Assembly (NCBI RefSeq): GCF_946481715.1
Contig: NZ_CAMLOV010000062.1
Span: 1-28,423 of the forward strand
Length of the DNA stretch: 28,423 nt
Origin: an uncultured Mucilaginibacter sp.
GTDB lineage: Bacteria > Bacteroidota > Bacteroidia > Sphingobacteriales > Sphingobacteriaceae
Direction: 5' to 3'
Part shown: piece after piece, positions 1 through 6,226 of the stretch
How positions within the stretch are numbered: the first letter of the stretch is position 1
Layout of the letters: every line of letters starts with the position of its first letter
Position numbers and translations under genes: made by a program
Notes under the pieces: model-generated
The model's database searches: none
What the model was told of the DNA's origin: nothing
Seen by the model: the letters and a program-made list of their open reading frames with translations, nothing else

Positions 1-26
1 TTCCCTACACGACGCTCTTCCGATCT
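1..26 (+). other. Illumina sequencing adapter (artefact)
   Basis: The first 26 bases match the 3' end of the Illumina TruSeq universal/read-1 adapter, ending in GACGCTCTTCCGATCT. It is untrimmed adapter at a contig end, not bacterial DNA. The reading frame of the gene that follows runs into it and turns into nonsense residues (GDRKS...), which fits an artificial join. Genomic sequence begins at base 27. Confidence 0.96.
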
Positions 27-172
27 CCTTTCACCTCCATCTTCAGATCAATGGTGTAGGTCTCGGGGTTTACCATGGCGTAAAACTCGCCCGCAAAATC
101 CTTCTCCTCCATCGTTGCCGAATTGTAGGAGCGGATCCACATCTTTTTTACTTCGCCTTTGTCGTCTGCCAT
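27..172 (-). CDS. CIS tube / LysM-type eCIS protein, N-terminal fragment
   Basis: Only about 48 N-terminal residues are present (start MADDKGEVKKMWIRSYNS); the rest is lost at the contig end, where adapter replaces it. The fragment contains EFYAMVNPETYTIDLKMEV, which resembles the 'F.v..NPE.Yt' opening of the eCIS tube-initiator/LysM adaptor proteins (CIS_tube family) that join tube to baseplate. The start codon overlaps the stop of the upstream DUF5908 gene by one base (TAATG), indicating translational coupling. Position in the operon, right after tube genes and DUF5908, agrees with the order known from Bacteroidota eCIS clusters. The assignment rests on a short segment plus context. Confidence 0.62.
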
Positions 173-342
173 TACCGTTCTTTTTTATCCTGTATGATCT
201 TCATCACCTGATCCACACATTCGTCCAACAGATCTGATCTTTCATGCTGCTGGCTTTGTGGTGTAGACGCCGGTACAGCCGTTGATGGACCGGGTTGGTT
301 CACCGAAACAGAAATGTTCAATTCTGTGATCTGTATAGGCAT
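172..342 (-). CDS. DUF5908 family small eCIS protein
   Basis: A 56-residue protein beginning MPIQITELNISVSVNQ and ending in a charged helix (LLDECVDQVMKIIQDKKER). The 'MPIxIxEL.I.v.V' N-terminus is typical of DUF5908, a small family found almost only in Bacteroidota eCIS loci between tube and LysM/CIS-tube genes. The middle (residues about 17-34) is rich in Pro, Ser, Gln and Thr and is probably a flexible linker. It sits six bases after the upstream tube gene, and its TAA overlaps the next ATG. Its molecular role is not established; a small chaperone or tube-baseplate linker is only a guess from position. Confidence 0.72.
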   Translation of the reverse strand: MPIQITELNISVSVNQPGPSTAVPASTPQSQQHERSDLLDECVDQVMKIIQDKKER

Positions 343-348
343 CTTATT

Positions 349-810
349 TTATTCGATGGTGAAAAAACTATAACTTAATTCAAGTGTCTCGACCACGATC
401 GAATTCTCGGTCGCGTTAAGATCGCTTACGGTCCATTTGCGTGGCCAGGCATTATTTACCTTCCAGGTCTTCAATGGCTGATGTTCGGGATTGAGCAAGG
501 TGATAATGATCTGCGCAGGCGTGAATTCCCTGTCGAACAAAGCTTTCTTGACCCAGTTGATCACTGCCGAATCGGTAAGCATGCCCCGTTTCAGCGAGAG
601 GTCTGAGAACTTTGTTCGTGTAGGTAATTTATGTTCATGACGGTTCTCCCCACCTTCTTTGATGGATTCTGTATCATACTCAACAGTTAAACCGCCTACC
701 GATTGAAAGCGTACGTCATTGTCATTCCCTATTCCCTGAAATTCCACTTTAAAATGGAATCCCAGCGGTGGGTAATATCCACCGGCAGCGGGCGCGTTAT
801 TATCAGCCAT
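349..810 (-). CDS. eCIS tail tube protein (gp19-like)
   Basis: A 153-residue T4 gp19-like tube protein (phage_T4_gp19 / Afp1-Pvc1-Pvc5 type). Visible hallmarks are the N-terminal GFHFKVEF strand, the FQSVGGL turn, the basic LPTRTKFSDLSLKRGM loop-strand that is the strongest family signature, NPEHQPLKTWKVNNAWPRKW, and the C-terminal VETLELSYSFF strand. Such proteins stack as hexameric rings to form the inner tube that the contracting sheath drives out of the particle. It is the second tube gene of the operon, 22 bases after the first; its more divergent, Pro/Ala/Gly-rich N-terminus suggests a tube-end (initiator) subunit, as Pvc5/Afp5 is, rather than the bulk tube. That role is inference. Confidence 0.88.
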   Translation of the reverse strand: MADNNAPAAGGYYPPLGFHFKVEFQGIGNDNDVRFQSVGGLTVEYDTESIKEGGENRHEHKLPTRTKFSDLSLKRGMLTDSAVINWVKKALFDREFTPAQIIITLLNPEHQPLKTWKVNNAWPRKWTVSDLNATENSIVVETLELSYSFFTIE

Positions 811-832
811 AACAAATTGGTTTTACCGGGAT

Positions 833-1261
833 TTAGGTCACGATGCTCAAACCTTCGTGCGCGATCTCTATCGACTCGATAGCTACCTCATTGCCGTCAG
901 CTTTAAGATCGCTTGCCTGAACTTTTATCGGGAACGCGTTAACAGCGCGCCAGGTAAGTACCGGTTCATGTTGTTCGTTAAGCAATTTAATAACGATATC
1001 CCTGCGCTCCACCGTATTCAGGTTGATAGTGTTGATCCAGGTGTAATAATCTGTATCGCCCGCGAACGTGCCGCGTTTTAAAGTAATGTTGCTGAATTTG
1101 TGTAGGCCGGGCATTTTTATTTTTGAATATTGCTTGCTGCTGCCTTCGCGGTACTCAATCGCTTCTACCTGCATATCAAGTCCCGTAACTTCGGTAAAAC
1201 CTATTTTACTGCCACCCCATTCAACGATGAAGTGAAACTTTGGTAATGGATAATTTGCCAT
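833..1261 (-). CDS. eCIS tail tube protein (gp19-like), likely main tube
   Basis: A 142-residue gp19-family tube protein: FHFIVEWGGSKIGFTEVTGL, the KMPGLHKFSNITLKRGTF signature, NEQHEPVLTWRAVNAFPIKV, and the C-terminal IESIEIAHEGL strand. The length fits the family. It follows the sheath gene by 55 bases and precedes a second, paralogous tube gene by 22 bases; sheath-tube-tube is the usual order in eCIS loci. As the compact copy next to the sheath it is the likelier bulk tube subunit (Pvc1/Afp1 equivalent), which is inferred from order. It forms the hexameric inner tube that carries cargo. Confidence 0.9.
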   Translation of the reverse strand: MANYPLPKFHFIVEWGGSKIGFTEVTGLDMQVEAIEYREGSSKQYSKIKMPGLHKFSNITLKRGTFAGDTDYYTWINTINLNTVERRDIVIKLLNEQHEPVLTWRAVNAFPIKVQASDLKADGNEVAIESIEIAHEGLSIVT

Positions 1262-1316
1262 GTTGTGTTTTGTTTTTTAGATCAAAAAATGATTACTGTT
1301 TCTTTACTCCTACTGA

Positions 1317-3254
1317 TCAACTCTCGGCCATTTTATGTGAGAATTGCAGTATTATAAACTCAGCAGGCCGCACGGCAGCCATACCAATCTCAACGATCAT
1401 TCTTCCTTCTAAAATATCTATCGGGTTCATGGTCTTATTTAAACCAACGGCCACATAAAATGCCTGTTCTGGCTTAGCCCCCTGCAGTGCGCCCTGGCGC
1501 CAGATATTGTATAGAAAGTTCTCTATCATCGCTTGCACCTTAACCCAGGTGTTGGCGTCGTTTGGCTCAAAAACAAACTGTTCTGTAGCTTTTTTAACTG
1601 ATTCTTCTACCATGATGAACAACCTGCGCACCGGTACGTAACGCCATTCGTTATCATTACCGGCCAAAGTGCGGGCCCCGTACACCAGTGTGCCTTTCCC
1701 AAAAAATGCACGGATGGCATTAACCGATTTACCGGCAGTAACATCCACATTCAAAGCATCCAGTTCGGTTTTGGTGAAGGTAACAGTAGGCTCGATAACG
1801 TTGCTCAGGCTTACATTGGCAGGAGCTTTCCAAACACCACGGGTACGATCAGTCGACGCGTAGATACCTGCAATGGCCCCGCTTGGCGGTACGTTAGAAA
1901 CGTAGGTGCTAACGCCCTTTAAAATTGATTTATAAACCGGGAAAGCAAGTTCAAGCGCCGAATCAGCATTGGTCGCGGCAGCACTTGCAGCACCCACAGC
2001 TAATGAAAGATATGATCTTGTCAAACTATCAAAAACAGGGTTAAGCGCGTTCACGGCCAGGTCCGTATTCTCAGGATCTGTAGCCGCGGTCAATATCCCC
2101 GATGCTACAACCCCGGCCACAAAACCGGCGCCCCATGTCGCGTCAGTAAAATTGGCAGCTGTGGCTTGTGTGGTATAACCTGCTCCCCATTTTGCTTTAG
2201 CCCCTTTATCCAAAGCGACGATGCTTTGCGCTATGGGTTTAAAAGTTGTCAAAATAGGGCTTTGTACCGAGGCTAATAATGCGGCGTTGGTGATAATATC
2301 AGCATTACCCACTTCCAGGAAGTCATCCAGCTTAATAACGATACTCATAACATAAGCCATTATCGCCTGGAAATTACTTACCGTTTTAGCGGCATTATAA
2401 GCAGCCACCAAAACAGCGTAACGATCTCGCAAATTAGCAGATGGCGATGCCAGCAAATTTGTTTTTGCAATAATATTTGCTTTATCCGCGTAAACTTTAC
2501 CTAACTCGGTAATTTGGGTTTGTAAGGCCACGTCCGGGGTTAAGCCAGGTAAAGTTACGGCTGCACCGTTCCTTTTTATATGTGTGGCGATATCTGCATA
2601 AGTGACTTTTTTGGGCAGATTGGTTTTAAGCCATGGCGTATACGCCGCGCCGTAGCTTAAAAATTGCACGCCTATTTTTGAACGGAAAGTAACGCCCTTG
2701 GGGTCATTTTCCTTCAGATCCAATATGGCCATGCGGTCCTTACGGCTATCATCGGCACAATGGGCAAGCGCGTGCGTTTGTACGTTAGCCAACAGATCAT
2801 CGGTCAATACAACAGCATCCGGGAACAACAATAGTGTTGGCTCGTCTACCTTTAACAGCGCGTCTGTGCCCAGGCTCAACTGAACATCATCTACCGCTGC
2901 CCCATACTTTCCTACCGAAACTATATAACAATCGCCACCGCCATTTGCATAAAACAAGCGTAAACTGTCATACATATAGTATGCGCTGCTTATTACAGCC
3001 GACTTGAAATTGTTAACATCGTCGATATTCACTTCACTTACCGTAAGCGAAGGACCGCTGCCATAATAAAGAACGAACTCCACCATCGAGCCTATCCTCT
3101 TTGGTTTTTTAAGAAGATCATCCGGAGCAATGTCCGCGGCAATTTCAGTGTAGCCTACAAAGGCAGGAATGGCGGTTTCTACCGGAGCGACCGATGGCGG
3201 GAGCTTCGGGATCTCTTCTATAAAAACGCCTGGAGTGTTGTAAAAGGATGCCAT
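1317..3254 (-). CDS. eCIS contractile tail sheath protein with large insert
   Basis: A 645-residue phage-tail-sheath family protein. The N-terminus (FYNTPGVFIEEIPKLPPSV, AIPAFVGYTE) and the C-terminal half (PPSGAIAGIYASTDRTRGVW, DANTWVKVQAMIENFLYNIW, PAEFIILQFSHKMAES) are typical of sheaths; the C-terminal strands interlock neighbouring rings and the body contracts to push the tube. Residues about 212-450 look like an insertion between the usual 'Y.PW' strand and the 'PPS..AG.YA..D..RGVWKAPAN' core. The insert is Ala-rich and mostly helical, and it makes the protein much longer than Pvc2/Afp2-type sheaths (roughly 350 residues). In known sheaths such variable domains face outward. The gene follows the 400-residue accessory gene by 18 bases. 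Confidence 0.95.
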   Translation of the reverse strand: MASFYNTPGVFIEEIPKLPPSVAPVETAIPAFVGYTEIAADIAPDDLLKKPKRIGSMVEFVLYYGSGPSLTVSEVNIDDVNNFKSAVISSAYYMYDSLRLFYANGGGDCYIVSVGKYGAAVDDVQLSLGTDALLKVDEPTLLLFPDAVVLTDDLLANVQTHALAHCADDSRKDRMAILDLKENDPKGVTFRSKIGVQFLSYGAAYTPWLKTNLPKKVTYADIATHIKRNGAAVTLPGLTPDVALQTQITELGKVYADKANIIAKTNLLASPSANLRDRYAVLVAAYNAAKTVSNFQAIMAYVMSIVIKLDDFLEVGNADIITNAALLASVQSPILTTFKPIAQSIVALDKGAKAKWGAGYTTQATAANFTDATWGAGFVAGVVASGILTAATDPENTDLAVNALNPVFDSLTRSYLSLAVGAASAAATNADSALELAFPVYKSILKGVSTYVSNVPPSGAIAGIYASTDRTRGVWKAPANVSLSNVIEPTVTFTKTELDALNVDVTAGKSVNAIRAFFGKGTLVYGARTLAGNDNEWRYVPVRRLFIMVEESVKKATEQFVFEPNDANTWVKVQAMIENFLYNIWRQGALQGAKPEQAFYVAVGLNKTMNPIDILEGRMIVEIGMAAVRPAEFIILQFSHKMAES

Positions 3255-3272
3255 GTTCTTATTTTTTTGGGT

Positions 3273-4475
3273 TTAATAATTGATGAAACTTGCTGTTGTG
3301 TATATCTCGTTTTTCTTGTCTAAAAGTCTATCTGGCTGCGGGTTAGGTAAATTTGATGTTATAGTAAGGTTGCCGCTTTTTGCAACCAATGTTTTACGCG
3401 GTATCTCTGAAAAAGGCACGGGCTTTTTTGAGATGAATTGCTTTGCACCATTAGGCTGGAACACCACATCGCCACTGGTATCTTCTATCTTATCAATAAC
3501 TGTTGTACGGGTGTTGTAATTCCACAATACCCGGCGTGCGCCAAATGTTATGGTGAACCTGGTATGTTTAGGTTTTTGATCAGCGTCCAGGATAGCTTGC
3601 GGGTCTGCAGCAGGTAAATTAAATATGTCCACAAAAAATGGTATCGCGCTGTACTTTGCGTTAGTGACCAGGTACAGGAATCTGGTATCATTGTTTACTT
3701 TAACACGGTATTTGCCTGACACAAACTGGCGCATATCAACCTGCACCATATCATATAGTTCATCGAACGACACTTTGGAAGACGAAACCTCTTTGTCATA
3801 CTTTAAAGTATCCTTGTTAAAACCATATACGCTTACCAAATGCTCTTTTAATTTAACAGATGTATTGAAATTATATATGCCGCAGGCCGTTTCAAGTTGG
3901 TGATCCACACCCTGATAGGTAACTTTGGTATCTGCCGCCGTAACAAACTGGTTATCGCCTTGTAATACCCATACTTCTTTTGAAGGAACCGTATTATTGG
4001 GTTGGACACTTGTGCCACCACCGTTATTTTTGGCGATACACTCATATATGCTACCATTGGGAGCCTTAACAACATCGCTGGGAAAATAGGTGATAGCTCC
4101 GTCGTAATTTTTTATTGGTTGGCTTATAAAGTGTTTACCCGCTGCTTCATTCGCGTTCAGATTGTGAAAGTTAAAGACCGCTGGCGATGACGGGGATATG
4201 GCAATGTTAGTAAAGTTGAGGTAACCGGGCGACAAGGGCATTAGCAGGAACGAGAACCTGGTATACAGATCTACATTTTGGTAGAGGCTGCCATCAGTGT
4301 ACGTTTTTGTGATGATCAAAAGCTCGTTGTCTATCTGCCGGGTAGTCAATTCAAATTGCCTCAAAAGCTTTTCCGTCTCAGGTGTCGGGATGAATTTAAG
4401 CTCATTCCAACGCCCGGTACTGAAGTAGTTATGGGCTACTTCGACCGAAAAAAGTATTTGAAATTTCGTTCTCAA
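3273..4475 (-). CDS. eCIS-associated protein with CBM5/12-like insert
   Basis: A 400-residue protein of the eCIS operon, between DUF4255 and sheath genes; I cannot name its main family. There is no signal peptide or membrane segment. Residues about 125-173 read like a carbohydrate-binding module of the CBM5/12 (ChtBD3) type: aromatic start ITYFPSDVV, then a Gly-SIYECIAKNN strand, a Pro-rich turn, and a closing EVWVLQGDN, matching the pattern 'Y..GD.V...G..Y.....N..P.....W'. The flanking parts (1-120 and 180-400) are beta-rich and may pack on the particle. The ATG overlaps the upstream DUF4255 stop by four bases (ATGA), so the two are translationally coupled. A surface or fibre-like role is inferred from the module; it could instead cap the sheath. 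Confidence 0.6.
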   Translation of the reverse strand: MRTKFQILFSVEVAHNYFSTGRWNELKFIPTPETEKLLRQFELTTRQIDNELLIITKTYTDGSLYQNVDLYTRFSFLLMPLSPGYLNFTNIAISPSSPAVFNFHNLNANEAAGKHFISQPIKNYDGAITYFPSDVVKAPNGSIYECIAKNNGGGTSVQPNNTVPSKEVWVLQGDNQFVTAADTKVTYQGVDHQLETACGIYNFNTSVKLKEHLVSVYGFNKDTLKYDKEVSSSKVSFDELYDMVQVDMRQFVSGKYRVKVNNDTRFLYLVTNAKYSAIPFFVDIFNLPAADPQAILDADQKPKHTRFTITFGARRVLWNYNTRTTVIDKIEDTSGDVVFQPNGAKQFISKKPVPFSEIPRKTLVAKSGNLTITSNLPNPQPDRLLDKKNEIYTTASFINY

Positions 4476-5056
4476 TTTATTTTGATTGTGTTAGTTACTA
4501 TCTCTTCAATAAATCTACCATCGGTTACAGCCGCGTTCTCATCTTCAACCGTTATCTGCCTGATCTTATACATGGCTGATGGAAGATATTTGCCTCCCAA
4601 AGTGCTCCATATATGATTGATCTGTTCAAAATTAAGCGTGAACAGGTCGGCATTCAACTGTATTATCTTGGGATCTAATCCCGGGTAACCGGTCGGGGTA
4701 AAACTATTTTGGGATTGAAAAAATTGGATGACAAAGGTCATCATCTTCAAATTGTCAGCGTAGGTGCTGTAGTTAGCTGCAATTAAAATATAGAGGTTAA
4801 CCAGTATAGGAGGATTCTTATAAATGATACCGGTGCTGGTTTTTGTGTAGTTCTCCCTGATCTTTGAAACTTTATCTTCTTCGATATTGATGAGTGATAG
4901 GATGATCCTATTGTTTAGCGGATTACTTGCAGAATCGCCATCTACCGCTTTCGCGATATTACCGAGCACCAAACGTGGGTCGGTAGTTGAACCGAGTTTA
5001 AGGTTCAAAAATTTGTTTAACTCAGTAGATAAAAACGCAAGGCTTTCACTGATCAT
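4472..5056 (-). CDS. DUF4255 / Pvc16-type tail terminator protein
   Basis: A 194-residue protein with the DUF4255 (Pvc16_N) profile: N-terminal helix ISESLAFLSTELNKFL, LNNRIILSLINIEED, KNPPILVNLYILIAANY, FVIQFFQSQNSF, and the characteristic FEQINHIWSTLGGKYLPSAMYKIR. In Photorhabdus virulence cassettes and Serratia antifeeding prophage the homologue caps the distal end of tube and sheath and fixes particle length. It is the first recognisable gene of this minus-strand operon and overlaps the next gene by four bases. The ATG at 5054-5056 is the natural start; nothing coding is seen directly upstream. Confidence 0.9.
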   Translation of the reverse strand: MISESLAFLSTELNKFLNLKLGSTTDPRLVLGNIAKAVDGDSASNPLNNRIILSLINIEEDKVSKIRENYTKTSTGIIYKNPPILVNLYILIAANYSTYADNLKMMTFVIQFFQSQNSFTPTGYPGLDPKIIQLNADLFTLNFEQINHIWSTLGGKYLPSAMYKIRQITVEDENAAVTDGRFIEEIVTNTIKIN

Positions 5057-5490
5057 AACACTTTACAATAAGAAGATTATAGATACTCGGTGTTAATAAC
5101 GGAGGGGGGGCGTTAGGTTTTTAATTATAAAGTAAATCTAAAAAAACTATTTTGATATCTGCAAATATTTTTTCAATTCGTAGCAAATTAGCTGCTCGAA
5201 AATATTTGCACCTACTATCTACAGATAAAGTGGGTAATCAAACGCTTATTTCGGGGATAAAAAATATTTGTCTTTAGAAATCCATCACCATGTTACTCGC
5301 TGGATTACAGAACGATAGGTTCATGTCGCACTATCCTAACCATTGCCCGATAACGACAGAAATCTCAAAGATGAAAAAAATGCTTTTGCACACCACATAA
5401 TGAAATACCGATGCGACGAGTACACATGAGATCATCATTATCAATTAAAAAATGAAATGATAAAACTTTTTACTCTGCTACAAGGGCAAG
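5057..5490. other. AT-rich intergenic region upstream of the eCIS operon
   Basis: No open frame here looks coding. The stretch is AT-rich apart from a run of seven G at 5104-5110. It must hold the promoter of the leftward eCIS operon unless that operon starts further away, but I found no TAnnTTTG box on the minus strand. The only clear structure is the repeated AAAATATTTG motif listed separately at 5160-5270. The right-hand part (about 5270-5490) shows nothing recognisable. Confidence 0.6.
5160..5270. promoter_or_regulatory. Inverted and direct AAAATATTTG repeats, possible eCIS operator
   Basis: TGCAAATATTTT at 5160-5171 and AAAATATTTGCA at 5199-5210 form a perfect 12-bp inverted repeat, and AAAATATTTG recurs at 5261-5270 in the same orientation as the second arm. 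The three boxes lie about 100-215 bases upstream of the first eCIS gene. The arrangement suggests binding sites for a regulator of the operon; alternatively it is simply AT-rich sequence. No protein is known to bind it. Confidence 0.35.
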
Positions 5491-5978
5491 CTATTTTGCG
5501 TTTAACGAAGTTTTTTGCTTTTTGATCAAAAGCCAGGAAAAGAACGTACCGGATAAAGCCATGGCCGCCCCTACCATTGATGGCGGTTATAACCTAACCC
5601 GGCGGCTATAGGCAAGCCGCCAAAAAAAGCGCCCAAAGCGTTGCCGATATTAAATGCTACCTGTGTAGCGGCCGCGCCAAGCATCTCGGCTTCGACGGCG
5701 GTCCTGATCTTTAATGTCTGTATAGGCGTTGCTAACGCGATGGAAAGCACGCCGGTAACGAAAGTTAATGTAAGCGAGATCAATTGGATTCCCGAGAAAA
5801 AATAGATCAAAACCAAAGTGGCAGCCATGGCAAAAAGCAACAAAATGCAGGCGCGTACAGGCTCCATCATATCAGCCTGCTTGCCGCCTGTAACTTTACC
5901 TACCACCATACCCAACCCGGCCAGCACCATGATGTAAGAGACCGTATTTGCCGAAAAACGCGATAGGCTAATTTTCCA
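5491..5978 (-). pseudogene. MFS transporter C-terminal fragment (truncated, frameshifted)
   Basis: The minus strand encodes the C-terminal half of a major-facilitator sugar/arabinose-efflux-type permease: SRFSANTVSYIMVLAGLGMVVG, a membrane helix around LVLIYFFSGIQLISLTLTFV, and QVAFNIGNALGAFFGGLPIAAGLGYN. The 5' end is missing: in frame, a TAG at 5979-5981 precedes the homologous part, and no start or N-terminal helices follow upstream. Near 5580-5590 a one-base deletion shifts the frame; the natural ending (PSMVGAAMALSGTFFSWLLI, then KKQKTSLNAK and TAG at 5491-5493) continues in another frame, while the unshifted frame stops at 5571. Two independent lesions make it a dead gene. Confidence 0.8.
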
Positions 5979-6130
5979 CTAAAATTGAGGTGTCCAGATG
6001 GAGGACCGGTAAACCGCCCCGATTTTAATAGCAATCCCCCTAAACGGAGAGCCTCGACTCGCCGGTGCTCCGAGTACAAAACGATAAACGCTTGTATCAT
6101 TTTCTTATTCAAAGGCTATTTCCAATATAG
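5979..6130. other. Junction sequence at the broken MFS gene, possible mobile-element scar
   Basis: Homology to the MFS permease ends abruptly here. The minus strand then has a short open frame (to 6112) whose sequence resembles no protein I know. The motif reading TGGACACCTCAATTTTAGTG on the minus strand, next to the break, is reminiscent of insertion-sequence termini that begin with TGGAC/TGTCC, but there is no transposase, no matching second end and no target duplication that I can see. It may be an IS scar or just a deletion junction. Confidence 0.2.
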
Positions 6131-6190
6131 CTTCCTTGTTTAACAAGTCCTTTAATATACTACATATGCGTTATTTCCCGGCAGCATAAC

Positions 6191-6225
6191 ATAGGGGTTA
6201 TTTGTATAAACAAACATAACCCTAT
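6191..6225 (+). promoter_or_regulatory. Inverted repeat abutting the start codon of the PQQ-propeller gene
   Basis: ATAGGGGTTAT (6191-6201) and ATAACCCTAT (6216-6225) pair along ten bases with one bulged G, and the centre (TTTGTATAAACAAA) is itself nearly symmetric. The repeat ends one base before the ATG at 6227. It could be an operator or an RNA hairpin hiding the start codon. A separate 13-bp palindrome, CTTGTT-T-AACAAG, lies at 6135-6147. No canonical promoter box was found. Confidence 0.4.
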
Positions 6226-6226
6226 T

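Noticed and set aside
5104..5110. Run of seven G upstream of the eCIS operon
   Set aside because: A short homopolymer alone; could be a phase-variable tract but seven bases outside any gene is weak evidence.
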